From positions 37,658-101,657 of the forward strand of contig NZ_JACHIH010000015.1 of NCBI RefSeq assembly GCF_014203125.1: 64,000 nt of DNA, in the 5' to 3' direction. The notes beneath the pieces are model-generated. The model searched no databases, was not told the origin of the DNA, and saw nothing but the letters and a program-made list of their open reading frames with translations. The position numbers and the translations under genes were made by a program. Source of the DNA: Rhodopseudomonas rhenobacensis. Lineage in GTDB: Bacteria > Pseudomonadota > Alphaproteobacteria > Rhizobiales > Xanthobacteraceae. Shown piece by piece: positions 26,680 through 36,724 of the stretch. Position 1 is the first letter of the stretch. Each line of letters opens with the position of its first letter.

Positions 26680-27447
26680 ATGCGGATTCTGTGCACCAAT
26701 GACGACGGCATCCACGCGCCGGGGCTGAAGATCGTCGAACAGATCGCGCGGCAATTGTCCGACGACGTCTGGGTGGTGGCGCCGGAGCTCGATCAATCCG
26801 GGGTGTCGCATTCGCTGTCGCTGAACGATCCGCTTCGCTTGCGCGAAATCGGCCCGCGGCATTTCGCGGTGCGCGGCACGCCGACCGACTGCGTGATCAT
26901 GGGGGCGCGGCACATTCTCGGCGACAAGGGCCCCGACCTGGTGCTGTCCGGCGTCAACAAGGGCCGCAACGTCGCCGAAGACGTGGTCTATTCCGGCACC
27001 ATCGCGGGCGCGCTGGAAGGCAGCATTCTGGGCTTTCCGTCGTTCGCGCTGTCGCAGGAATTCTCGATGGACAACAAGGGCACGCCGCTGTGGGACACCG
27101 CGCTGGCGCATGGCCCTGCGATCCTGCGCAAGATCATCGCGCAGGGCGTGCCGAAGAACACCGTGGTCAACATCAACTTCCCGGCCTGCGCGCCGGACGA
27201 TGTGGTGGGCGTCCGGGTGACCCGGCAGGGCAAGCGCAACCAGGGTTTCCTGCGGGTCGACGAGCGCCGCGACGGCCGCGGCAATCCGTATTTCTGGATC
27301 GGCTTCGAGCGCATCGCGGTGGTCGACACGCCCGCCGAGGGCACCGATCTCGCGGCACTCGCCGCGCGCTTCGTCTCGGTGACGCCGCTGCGGCTCGACC
27401 GCACCGACGAGGTGTTCTCGCAGGTGCTGAATACCACGCTGGGGTAG
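26680..27447 (+). CDS. surE: 5'/3'-nucleotidase SurE
   Basis: Metal-dependent nucleotidase of the SurE family, involved in stationary-phase survival. The N-terminal metal site MRILCTNDDGIHAPGL and the SGVNKGRNVAEDVVYSGTIAG segment are intact. 255 residues. I chose the ATG at 26680, since the motif must be N-terminal; upstream in-frame sequence is antisense to the neighbouring gene. In many proteobacteria surE, pcm and nlpD are adjacent. Here surE and pcm are separated by repeats and a receiver gene on the other strand. Confidence 0.94.
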   Translation: MRILCTNDDGIHAPGLKIVEQIARQLSDDVWVVAPELDQSGVSHSLSLNDPLRLREIGPRHFAVRGTPTDCVIMGARHILGDKGPDLVLSGVNKGRNVAEDVVYSGTIAGALEGSILGFPSFALSQEFSMDNKGTPLWDTALAHGPAILRKIIAQGVPKNTVVNINFPACAPDDVVGVRVTRQGKRNQGFLRVDERRDGRGNPYFWIGFERIAVVDTPAEGTDLAALAARFVSVTPLRLDRTDEVFSQVLNTTLG

Positions 27448-27477
27448 GGCGGACGAGCGAGCGCTGCGGTCGCAGCC

Positions 27478-27524
27478 GCATCCTTCGAGGCTCGCGCGAA
27501 GTGCGCGAGCGCCTCAGGATGACG
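27478..27524. repeat. family A half copy
   Basis: Only the right half of a family A unit is present: CATCCTTCGAGG followed by CCTCAGGATGACG (27512-27524), with GCTCGCGCGAAGTGCGCGAGC between them as a local hairpin. It is separated from a full copy by about 40 bp, suggesting tandem insertion and partial loss. Confidence 0.65.
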
Positions 27525-27564
27525 ACTCGGTGCAGGATGAACCCAGGGCTTTCGACGCTGGCGC

Positions 27565-27693
27565 CGTCATCCTGAGGAACCCGGCGAAGCGCGCAGCGCG
27601 AAGCCGGGTGTCTCGAAGGATGGCCGCGGGCATGGCGGACTCGCAGCCGCGTCCTTCGAGGCCCTCGCTACGCTCGGGCGCCTCAGGATGACG
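27565..27693. repeat. intergenic repeat element, family A, copy 2
   Basis: Perfect terminal inverted repeats CGTCATCCTGAGG (27565-27577) and CCTCAGGATGACG (27681-27693). The internal sequence is close to copy 1, including AACCCGGCG and CGAAGCCGGGTGTCTCGAAG. It sits downstream of both surE and the convergent receiver gene. Confidence 0.8.
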
Positions 27694-27730
27694 ACTCGGT
27701 GCAGGATGACCGGAAGCGACAGCGGCGCGG

Positions 27731-28105
27731 CTAGACCGTCGCGCCCTTCAGCGTGCTGGCCAACAATTCCGCCAGCGTTTCGAGTTGGAACGGCTTCTGC
27801 AGCGCCGGGCGGTCGCGGTAGTCTTCCGGCACGCCCTGGGCGCCGTAGCCGGTGGCGAAGATGAACGGGCAGTTGCGCGCCTTCAACAGGTCGGCGACCG
27901 GCGAAATCACCTTGCCGTTGACGTTGACGTCGAGAATCGCGATGTCGAACTCGGTGGAGCCGGCAAGCCGGATCGCCTCGTTGATCTCGCCGGCCTCGGC
28001 GACGACGCGATAGCCCAGTTCCTCAAGCATATCGGCGACCATCATTCGGATCATCGCCTCATCCTCGACCAGGAACACGGAGCCGGCCGGAGTCGTCGTC
28101 GTCAT
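27731..28105 (-). CDS. single-domain response regulator
   Basis: A 124-residue stand-alone receiver domain. Acidic pocket residues are in VFLVEDEAMIR, the phosphoacceptor Asp in DIAILDVNVNG, the conserved Thr in PFIFATGYG, and the Lys in ALQKPFQLE. There is no output domain and no adjacent kinase. The sequence resembles receivers associated with HWE/HisKA_2 kinases in alphaproteobacteria. It interrupts the surE-pcm pair on the opposite strand. Confidence 0.9.
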   Translation of the reverse strand: MTTTTPAGSVFLVEDEAMIRMMVADMLEELGYRVVAEAGEINEAIRLAGSTEFDIAILDVNVNGKVISPVADLLKARNCPFIFATGYGAQGVPEDYRDRPALQKPFQLETLAELLASTLKGATV

Positions 28106-28318
28106 AATGAATTTCCTTAGCCAAGCTGCCCAGCCTGCGCTGAGTTCAATGGCGGAGCCGATCAGATTGGAACACCGACCAAGGTCGCAAATAAGGCTCT
28201 GGTACGCAATGTCAACTTTCTTCTGGACGGAGCCTTACCGAGAGTTTGTGCGGGGCCCGCGAAAACCCTGCTAAGTTCCGGCCGCGGAACAGATGTGCCC
28301 CGCCAACGAGAGCCCGCC

Positions 28319-28972
28319 ATGCCGCCGATCGGACCACCGCCGCCCGAGAAGATGATGTTCCAGCTCAGCCTGCGCCGCCGCGGCATCAGCGACCAGACGG
28401 TGCTGCGGGCGATGGACGAGGTGCCGCGCGACGTCTTCGTCGAACCCGAGCAGCGCGCCGAGGCTTGGCGCGACACCGCGCTGCCGATCGCCTGCGGCCA
28501 GACCATCAGCCAGCCCTTCGTGGTGGCCTATATGACCGAACAGCTGCAGCTGCGCCCCGACCACCGGGTGCTGGAGATCGGCACCGGGTCGGGCTATCAG
28601 GCGGCGATCCTGGCGCGATTGAGCCGCTCGGTGCTGACGCTGGAGCGCTTCAAGACCCTGGCCGACCGCGCCCGCGCCCGGCTCGAGGCGCTGCACTGCG
28701 ACAACGTCGAGGTGCGGATCGGCGACGGCTTCGCGGTGCCGGCCGACGCCGGGCTGTTCGATCGCATCATCGTCACTGCGGCGATGCAGGACGTGCCGGA
28801 GGCGCTGCTCGCCCGGCTCGATCTCGACGGCGTGCTGATCGCGCCGGTCGGACCGCACGACGCCACCCAGACCCTGGTACGGATCCGCAAGACCAAGACC
28901 GCAATCGAGCGCAAGGAGCTGGTCGCGGTGCGCTTCGTGCCGGCGCTGCCGGGGCTCGCGCGCGAGCTGTAG
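28319..28972 (+). CDS. pcm: protein-L-isoaspartate O-methyltransferase
   Basis: SAM-dependent repair methyltransferase acting on isoaspartyl residues. The SAM motif I is [20 protein letters not shown], with the family's earlier [19 protein letters not shown] segment and the [17 protein letters not shown] motif. 217 residues from the ATG at 28319. It precedes the NlpD-like gene, as in the classic surE-pcm-nlpD order. Confidence 0.93.
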   Translation: MPPIGPPPPEKMMFQLSLRRRGISDQTVLRAMDEVPRDVFVEPEQRAEAWRDTALPIACGQTISQPFVVAYMTEQLQLRPDHRVLEIGTGSGYQAAILARLSRSVLTLERFKTLADRARARLEALHCDNVEVRIGDGFAVPADAGLFDRIIVTAAMQDVPEALLARLDLDGVLIAPVGPHDATQTLVRIRKTKTAIERKELVAVRFVPALPGLAREL

Positions 28973-29108
28973 CGCTCCGCAAGATCTCCCCGTTGTTTAA
29001 CGGTTGCAGCGCCGCGGCGATGTTTTCGCCGGCACGGTTAAACGCTTGGTAACTGAACGGGTGGTTTACTCAAAAGGTAAAGTTCTGTTGCGTAAAGAGT
29101 GAGTAACC

Positions 29109-30527
29109 ATGTCCCGCGTCCTCGAGTTGCTTTGCTCGCGTCGCGCTCCGCAGGTCGCGGCGCTGGCGTTGATGTCCGTCGGTTTCAGTGGCTGCAGCGC
29201 GGACATGCAGACGCGTCTGTCGCAAGATCCGTTCGCGCGGGAGGCCACCGGCGCGGTGCCGCAGCAGGCGCCGCGGGAATTGCCGCAATATTCCCGGCCG
29301 CAATACCAACAGCAACAGCCGCAATATCAGTCGCAGCCGCTGCCGCCGCCGATTGCGGCGCCGCAGTCCTATCCCAGCGCCGCCGCGCCGCAGGCCTATC
29401 CGAGCGCTCAGCCGCGCGGCTATCCCAGCGCCAATGCCGGGGTGTCCGGGGGCGGGCGGGGCGTCGCCTCCTACGCGCCGCCGAGCGCCGCCGCCGAGAT
29501 CACCGGCTCCACCGCGCCGCGTTCGGTCGCCGCCAAGCCGGCGGCGCGCGGCACCACCATCATCGTCGGCACCAGCGACTCGCTTGAGACGCTGGCGCGG
29601 CGTTACAACGTCTCCACCGCCGAGATCCTGCAGGCCAACGGCTACAGGGGTCCGCGCGCGCTGTCGCCCGGCCAGTCTCTGATCATTCCGACCCGCGCCG
29701 CCGCCGCGCTGGCGCCGCCCGCCGCCGCCCCCGCGATGACCGCGCCCGCCACCCGTCCGGCGATGGTCGCCGCCGCCGCGCCGGCGAGCGTCCACGTCGT
29801 CAATCCGGGCGACAGCCTGATGAGCATCGCGCGGCGCAACCGCGTGCCGGTCGCCGAATTGGCGCGCGCCAACGGTCTGGCGCCGAACGCGCCGTTGAAG
29901 ATCGGCACCAAACTCACCGTGCCGAGCGGGCGCAGCGCCGAAGCCGCGACCACGCCGGCCCCGGCCGCGGCGCCCGTTGCGGTCGCTGCCGCGCCGGCTC
30001 CGGCACCTGCGGCGGCACCGATCAAGATGGCGGCGGCCCTGCCGGCCGAGCCCGCGCAAAAAGTGCGGCTCGCCAGTGCCACCACGACGCCGGCCGAAAC
30101 CGCGGCGCCGGAAGCCCCGGTGAAAGCCGCGGAAGCCACCGGCGCGCTGCCGACCTTCCGCTGGCCGGTGCGCGGCCGGGTGATCACCAGCTACGGCGCC
30201 AAGACCAACGGCAAGCAGAACGACGGCATCAACGTCGCGGTGCCCGAGGGCACCCCGATCAAGGCCGCCGAGGACGGCGTGGTGGCGTATTCCGGCAGCG
30301 AGCTGAAGGGTTACGGCAACCTGGTGCTGGTGCGGCATTCCAACGGCTACGTCACCGCCTATGCGCATGCCAGCGAACTGATGGTGAAGCGCGGCGAAAC
30401 CATCAAGCGCGGCCAGACCATCGCCAAGTCCGGCCAGTCCGGCGAAGTCGCATCGCCGCAGCTGCATTTCGAGATCCGCAAGGGCTCGTCGCCGGTCGAT
30501 CCGCTGCAGTTCCTCAACGGCGCGTGA
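29109..30527 (+). CDS. NlpD/DipM-like LysM and LytM (M23) lipoprotein
   Basis: A 472-residue lipoprotein with lipobox MSVGFSGCSADM. A Pro/Gln-rich linker is followed by two LysM domains (TSDSLETLARRYNVSTAEIL; NPGDSLMSIARRNRVPVAEL). The C-terminal LytM domain runs from RWPVRGRVITSYGAK to SSPVDPLQFLN. The first zinc ligand of active M23 enzymes (HxGxD) is replaced by NDGINV, as in NlpD, so it is probably an amidase activator rather than an enzyme. The position after pcm supports NlpD-like identity. An inverted repeat GTTTAAC/GTTAAAC (28995-29043) lies upstream. Confidence 0.88.
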   Translation: MSRVLELLCSRRAPQVAALALMSVGFSGCSADMQTRLSQDPFAREATGAVPQQAPRELPQYSRPQYQQQQPQYQSQPLPPPIAAPQSYPSAAAPQAYPSAQPRGYPSANAGVSGGGRGVASYAPPSAAAEITGSTAPRSVAAKPAARGTTIIVGTSDSLETLARRYNVSTAEILQANGYRGPRALSPGQSLIIPTRAAAALAPPAAAPAMTAPATRPAMVAAAAPASVHVVNPGDSLMSIARRNRVPVAELARANGLAPNAPLKIGTKLTVPSGRSAEAATTPAPAAAPVAVAAAPAPAPAAAPIKMAAALPAEPAQKVRLASATTTPAETAAPEAPVKAAEATGALPTFRWPVRGRVITSYGAKTNGKQNDGINVAVPEGTPIKAAEDGVVAYSGSELKGYGNLVLVRHSNGYVTAYAHASELMVKRGETIKRGQTIAKSGQSGEVASPQLHFEIRKGSSPVDPLQFLNGA

Positions 30528-30535
30528 TCGCGCCT

Positions 30536-30565
30536 CAGCATGTGATGACGCATCATCACATGCTG
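30536..30565. other. perfect 13-bp palindrome after nlpD-like gene
   Basis: CAGCATGTGATGA (30536-30548) and TCATCACATGCTG (30553-30565) are perfect arms around CGCA. It begins 9 bp after the stop codon. There is no T-run, so it may be a factor-dependent termination or mRNA-end structure, or a repeated motif of this genome group. Confidence 0.55.
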
Positions 30566-30611
30566 GCCTAAAGCGCGTTCCATGGTGTCGCGCGTGCCAC
30601 ATACCGAGGCT

Positions 30612-30727
30612 GTCATTCCGGGGCGCGAGGCCGCAGGCCGAGCGAACCCGGAATCCAGTACTCACCGCCCTGGACTACTGGATTCCGGGTTCGCTCGCAG
30701 CTAAAGCTGCTCGTGCCCCGGAATGAC
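30612..30727. repeat. intergenic repeat element, family B, copy 2
   Basis: Ends GTCATTCCGGGGCGCGAG and GCCCCGGAATGAC are inverted. Inner arms GAACCCGGAATCCAGTA and TACTGGATTCCGGGTTC pair perfectly around a short spacer, giving a long hairpin. It fills the gap between the nlpD-like gene and the convergent DUF1232 gene. Confidence 0.8.
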
Positions 30728-30795
30728 GGCGTTTATGGGCTGGGCTGAACTAACAACCAGACTCTCGCCTCGTCATCTAACTCCCTCGTCGCCCT

Positions 30796-31185
30796 CTATT
30801 CGACAGGATCCTCGCCGTGATCGAGGCCGCGCGCCATCGCGGCGCGGGCGGCGGCGCGGTGCTCGGGCGTGATGTGGCTCGCCACCATGCGGATCGCGGT
30901 CGCCAGAATCGCCGCGTCGTCGGTGAAGCCGAGCAGGGGAAGCATGTCGGGCACGAAATCGAACGGCAGCACGAAATAGGCGATGGCGCCGAGCAGCGTC
31001 GCCTGGACGTGCCGCGGCGTCTGGCGGTCGAACGCGCAGTAATACGCCGCCAGCAGCTCCTCGGCGAACGGCAGCTTGACCGCCAGACGCTTCAGCTTGT
31101 GCCAGAACCGCCGGCGCACGCCGTCGGGATCCCGCGCCAGCCGGTCCGCCGGCTCATAGCCCACGCTGTGCTCTGAACTCATCAT
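30796..31185 (-). CDS. YkvA/DUF1232 family small membrane protein
   Basis: A 129-residue protein with the DUF1232 core LLGAIAYFVLPFDFVPDMLPLLGFTDDAAILATAIRM (quoted in parts: AIAYFVLPFDFVPD, LLGFTDDAAILA). The family is membrane-associated and of unknown function. The start is one of two tandem ATGs at 31185/31182. The pterin dehydratase gene ends about 75 bp upstream on the same strand, so they may be cotranscribed. Confidence 0.85.
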   Translation of the reverse strand: MMSSEHSVGYEPADRLARDPDGVRRRFWHKLKRLAVKLPFAEELLAAYYCAFDRQTPRHVQATLLGAIAYFVLPFDFVPDMLPLLGFTDDAAILATAIRMVASHITPEHRAAARAAMARGLDHGEDPVE

Positions 31186-31259
31186 TCCACCTCAAGCCGC
31201 CAGCCGCGGCCCTGTTCCACCTGGCTCCCTGGATGTAGGGAGCGCGCCGCCGGATTGCA

Positions 31260-31565
31260 TCAGCGCGGCGACAATTGTGCGGCGATGGCGTTCATTGCGC
31301 GGGCGAGATCGATGTCGCGCGCGGTGACGCCGCCGGAATCGTGGGTGGTCAGCACCACCTCGACGGTCTTGTAGACGTTGCGCCATTCCGGGTGATGGTC
31401 GTGCTTCTCGGCGATCAGCGCGACCCGCGCCATGAAGCCGAAGGCCTCGTTGAAATCCTTGAACACGAAGCTGCGGGCGAGGGCGTCGCGGCCTTCGACC
31501 GCGCTCCAGCCGGGCAGCTCGCGCAGCGCCGCGTGGCGTTCCTCGTCCGATAGCCGTTCCACCAT
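31260..31565 (-). CDS. phhB: 4a-hydroxytetrahydrobiopterin dehydratase
   Basis: Pterin-4a-carbinolamine dehydratase, recycling the pterin cofactor of aromatic amino acid hydroxylases. The active-site segment is [19 protein letters not shown], with [18 protein letters not shown] near the C terminus. 101 residues from the ATG at 31565, which is the family start; the upstream extension to 31631 is not family-like. No phenylalanine hydroxylase gene is nearby. Confidence 0.93.
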   Translation of the reverse strand: MVERLSDEERHAALRELPGWSAVEGRDALARSFVFKDFNEAFGFMARVALIAEKHDHHPEWRNVYKTVEVVLTTHDSGGVTARDIDLARAMNAIAAQLSPR

Positions 31566-31732
31566 GGTCGCCTCCCTGTCACAGCATCTTGACCCCGAAC
31601 CGCCGCGGCGCGTGGCCGATCCGTGCCACAATAACGCGGCAAAGCCGGCTCACTGGTCACAGTAACCATGTGCAGCTCACCCGTCCAAGCGCGCAAGGAA
31701 TTCGCTACGATCTTGATTTAATCGGGAGCACA

Positions 31733-33196
31733 ATGGGTTCCAGCCTCGAACGATTGTTTTCCAGACAGATCGTGGATGGCCCTGACTTGGTGGGACCCAC
31801 GGTGCAACAGGTTTCGCGTTCCCGACGGCAAAAAGCGGCTTTCGTGGTGTTGGCGGCGATCCTCGCGGTGGTCGGCGCCAGCGCCGGGGCCTATTACTTC
31901 GCGATGCGGCCGGAGACGCTGCGGATCGCGGTCGGCCCGCAGAATTCCGACGACGTCCGGGTGGTGCAGGCGCTGACCCAGGCGTTCACGCGCGACCACA
32001 ATTCGGTGCGGCTGCGCCCGGTCTTGACCGACGGCGCGCTCGGCAGCGCCAGCGCGCTGGCCGAAGGCAAGGCCGATCTGGCGGTGATCCGCGGCGACCT
32101 CGAAGTGCCGAAAAACGCCCAGGCGGTCGCGGTGCTGCGCAAGAACGTCGCCGTGTTGTGGGTGCCGACCAGGCCGAAATCCGAGGCCAAGGCCAAGAAG
32201 AAGGCCGCGGTCAAGATCACCGCGATCGGGCAGCTCGCAGGCAAGCGGATCGGCATCATCGGCCGCACCCAGGCCAATGTGAACCTGTTGAAAGTGGTGC
32301 TGCAGCAATACGGCGTCGACCCCGCCAAGGTCGACATCGTGCAGTTCTCCACCGGCGAGGTCGCCGAGGCGATCAAGGACCAGAAGGTCGACGCCTTCCT
32401 CGCCGCCGGCCCGGTCAACAGCAAGATCACCGCCGACGCCATCGCCGCCTCGACCAAGGAAGGCGGCATGCCGACGTTCCTGGCGATCGATTCCGCCGAG
32501 GCGATCGCGCAGAACCATCCGATGTACGAGGCCTCGGAGATTCCGGCCGGGGTGTTCGGCGGCGCGCCGGCGCGGCCCGAGGACGAGGTCAAGACCATCA
32601 GCTTTTCGCACCACATCGTGGCGCGGAAGGATCTGCCGGAGCCCACCGTCTCGGCGTTCACGCGGCAATTGTTCGCGATCCGCCAGACCGTGATGAACGA
32701 ATTCCCGCTGGCGGCGAAGATCGAGACTCCGGACACCGACAAGGACGCCGCGATCCCGGTGCATCCGGGGGCTGCGGCCTATGTCGACGGCGAGGAAAAG
32801 ACCTTCCTCGACCGCTACAGCGATTACATCTGGTGGTCGCTGATGGGCGCCTCGGCGCTGGGCTCGATCGGCGCCTGGTTCGCCGGCTATCTGCGCAAGG
32901 ACGAGCGCACCAACAACTCCTGGCTGCGCGAGCGGCTGCTCGACATGATCGCGACGGCCAGGCGCAGCGATTCGACCGACGAACTCGACGCCATGCAGGT
33001 GGAGGCCGACAACATCCTGCGCGATACCCTGACCTGCTTCGAGAACGGCGCGATCGAGGAGGGCACGCTGACGGCGTTCAACATCGCGCTGGAGCAGTTC
33101 CACAACGCGGTCGCCGACCGCAAGGCGCTGCTGGCCTTGGCGCCGCAAATCCCGCCGCGCGCCAATGTGCAGCTGCTGGCCGGCAGCGGGTCGTAG
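31733..33196 (+). CDS. membrane-tethered TAXI-type substrate-binding protein with cytosolic tail
   Basis: A 487-residue protein. Residues 1-34 are cytoplasmic and basic, and 35-57 form a membrane span (AAFVVLAAILAVVGASAGAY). A TAXI/NMT1-like periplasmic ligand domain follows (LRIAVGPQNSDDVRVVQALT; GKRIGIIGRTQANVNLLKVV). Residues 365-387 form a second span (YIWWSLMGASALGSIGAWFA). The last ~100 residues are a charged helical cytosolic segment (LRERLLDMIATARRSDSTDE). Ordinary TAXI proteins are soluble and sit beside a fused TRAP permease; here there is no permease. The layout looks like a receptor or sensor. Ligand and partner are unknown. Confidence 0.8.
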   Translation: MGSSLERLFSRQIVDGPDLVGPTVQQVSRSRRQKAAFVVLAAILAVVGASAGAYYFAMRPETLRIAVGPQNSDDVRVVQALTQAFTRDHNSVRLRPVLTDGALGSASALAEGKADLAVIRGDLEVPKNAQAVAVLRKNVAVLWVPTRPKSEAKAKKKAAVKITAIGQLAGKRIGIIGRTQANVNLLKVVLQQYGVDPAKVDIVQFSTGEVAEAIKDQKVDAFLAAGPVNSKITADAIAASTKEGGMPTFLAIDSAEAIAQNHPMYEASEIPAGVFGGAPARPEDEVKTISFSHHIVARKDLPEPTVSAFTRQLFAIRQTVMNEFPLAAKIETPDTDKDAAIPVHPGAAAYVDGEEKTFLDRYSDYIWWSLMGASALGSIGAWFAGYLRKDERTNNSWLRERLLDMIATARRSDSTDELDAMQVEADNILRDTLTCFENGAIEEGTLTAFNIALEQFHNAVADRKALLALAPQIPPRANVQLLAGSGS

Positions 33197-33205
33197 ACAT
33201 TGTCG

Positions 33206-33330
33206 GTCATTCCGGGGCGCGCGCAGCGAAGCTGCAAGCGAACCCGGAATCTCGCAACATGTGGCGGATGCTTGGACGCGCGGCAAGATTCCGGGTTGGC
33301 TCGGTCTTCGACCTCGCGCCCCGGAATGAC
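33206..33330. repeat. intergenic repeat element, family B, copy 3
   Basis: Ends GTCATTCCGGGGCGCG and CTCGCGCCCCGGAATGAC are inverted; inner arms AACCCGGAATC and GATTCCGGGTT also pair. It separates the TAXI-type gene from the convergent methyltransferase gene. Confidence 0.8.
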
Positions 33331-33361
33331 GGCGTGATCGTCGGTCAGCTGGATTCAATCG

Positions 33362-34243
33362 TCACGAAAAGTCTGCGGCAAGCTCGGTCGCGGAGAACCA
33401 GACCTCGTCGTAGATCGCCACCGCGTCGGCATCGGGCGCGCGCTCGCGGACGAGCCAGAGCGATCGCGCCGCCGCAGCCTCGCTGTGGCTCGGCGGCCTG
33501 CGGCAGATCGCGAGATCCGAGGCGCCGACGCAGGGGATGAACCAGGACTGCCCGATCGGCTGCACAGTAAAGCCGGCCGCAACGCGGCGGATCAGCAAAG
33601 TCAGCGCGATGTCGTCGGCCGGGCGCCACGGCAGGATGATCCGGCCCTGCGGGTTCAAGGCTTGCAGCCAGGCCGCCGGCGGCGCCACCACCCCGGCATT
33701 GACGTAGATCACATCGGAGCGCGGCAACGGCAGCCGGGTGGCGTCGCCGCTGACCACGGCGGCGTTCTTGAACGGCGCGAGATTGCGCCGCGCGGTGTCG
33801 GCGAGCACGTCGTCGATCTCGAACGCGGTCACCGTACCGCCGGGCGCGACCAGCGCCGCCAGCATCGCGGTGTAATAGCCGGTGCCGGCGCCGATCTGGC
33901 ACACCGTCTCGCCGGGCTGCGGCGCCACCGCGCCGATCCAGCGCGCGTGCAGGAACGGCTCGCCATTGTTGATCCGCCGCGTCGGATCGTGCGCCACCAC
34001 GACGTTCTGACAGAGATAGGCGGGGTCGTCGCTGGGCGTTGCGACGTATTTGTCGCGCGTGACCTGGATCTGCCAGGGGCCGGGCGACAGGAACGCCTCG
34101 CGCTTAACCGATGCAAAAGCCCGCTCGAACCGCGGATCGTCGGATTCGGCGGTCGCCGCCATCAACCTGGCAAAAAAGCCGCGGATCTCGTCGAGCCGAG
34201 CCGCCGCCGCCACCGCGCCCGATCGCTGCGTCGCCTTGCTCAT
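33362..34243 (-). CDS. PIMT-like SAM-dependent methyltransferase
   Basis: A 293-residue protein related to protein-L-isoaspartate methyltransferases but longer and divergent. SAM motif I is ETVCQIGAGTGYYTAMLAAL, preceded by PAYLCQNVVVAHD and followed by DVIYVNAGVVAPPAAWLQAL and GRIILPWRPADD. It shares the fold with the pcm product encoded 5 kb to the left. The N-terminal ~60 residues and the C-terminal ~70 residues are extra compared with Pcm. Substrate unknown. Confidence 0.82.
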   Translation of the reverse strand: MSKATQRSGAVAAAARLDEIRGFFARLMAATAESDDPRFERAFASVKREAFLSPGPWQIQVTRDKYVATPSDDPAYLCQNVVVAHDPTRRINNGEPFLHARWIGAVAPQPGETVCQIGAGTGYYTAMLAALVAPGGTVTAFEIDDVLADTARRNLAPFKNAAVVSGDATRLPLPRSDVIYVNAGVVAPPAAWLQALNPQGRIILPWRPADDIALTLLIRRVAAGFTVQPIGQSWFIPCVGASDLAICRRPPSHSEAAAARSLWLVRERAPDADAVAIYDEVWFSATELAADFS

Positions 34244-34382
34244 CCTGTCAGCCGCTCCCTGCCAGCCCGAAAAGTCGGGAACCGGCCGTTGCCGACGGCC
34301 GATCGGCGATTCTACCCGAAATTTGCGACAACCTTTGGGTTGCGAAAAATCCGGCTCGAGCGTCGAAAAGGCGACGTCGTCA

Positions 34383-34410
34383 TTGTTTTTTGCTGATTTT
34401 CGACTATATT
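34383..34410 (+). promoter_or_regulatory. predicted promoter of the typA leader
   Basis: TTGTTT (34383-34388) and TATATT (34405-34410) are separated by 16 bp, a reasonable sigma-70-type pair and unusually AT-rich for this genome. Transcription would start near 34417, some 15 nt before a strong intrinsic terminator. Confidence 0.5.
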
Positions 34411-34430
34411 GCGTCGCAACGCGTGCGAGT

Positions 34431-34461
34431 GCCCGGCCCCTTTTGGCCGGGCTTGCTTTTT
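34431..34461 (+). terminator. intrinsic terminator/attenuator in the typA leader
   Basis: GCCCGGCC (34431-34438) and GGCCGGGC (34445-34452) form an all-GC 8-bp stem around CCTTTT, followed by TTGCTTTTT. It is oriented on the plus strand, yet the gene to the left runs leftward, so there is no upstream plus-strand gene for it to terminate. It most likely attenuates typA or ends a very short RNA. Confidence 0.65.
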
Positions 34462-34594
34462 AGGGATTGCCCTGATCTGGGATGTCCTTGCGCGTTTCAG
34501 GCAAGGCGGGTGCGGGGGCGCGGATTGCGCGCTCGAGGCCTCCGCCGATTGCGCTGACCGGGCATCCAGGCCGCTTGAACCTAAAAGAAGAACC

Positions 34595-36418
<1,824 letters not shown>

Positions 36419-36447
36419 GCGCCGCTTTCACCGGGATTGCAAGTATC

Positions 36448-36485
36448 AAGCCTGTCCTTGGGGAAACCCGAGGGCAGGCTTTTTC
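36448..36485 (+). terminator. intrinsic terminator after typA
   Basis: AAGCCTGTCCTTGGG pairs with CCCGAGGGCAGGCTT around a GAAA loop (with one G-U and one mismatch), followed by a run of T. It lies about 30 bp after the typA stop and is a textbook Rho-independent terminator. Confidence 0.88.
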
Positions 36486-36537
36486 GTTGCGGCGGCGTGT
36501 TGTTAGTTACGCGAAGGTGAGCCTCGCTGAGCGGCGC

Positions 36538-36692
36538 CGTCATCCTGAGGTGCTCGTCCGACAGCGCTCTTTGCGCTGTCGGGCGAGCCTCGAAGGATGC
36601 GGCTGCGAGACGCGCGGCCCGCCAGATCCGTGCTGCCCATCCTTCGAGACGCCCGGCTTCCGCTGCGCTTCGCCGGGCTCCTCAGGATGACG
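36538..36692. repeat. intergenic repeat element, family A, copy 3
   Basis: Terminal inverted repeats CGTCATCCTGAGG (36538-36550) and CCTCAGGATGACG (36680-36692). The interior differs from copies 1 and 2 in its left arm (a GACAGCGCTCTTTGCGCTGTC hairpin replaces the GAACCCGGCG part), so it is a mosaic variant. Lies between typA and the convergent TRAP operon. Confidence 0.78.
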
Positions 36693-36724
36693 GTGGAATG
36701 TATGGCGCGGCCGAAGAGCGGTTA

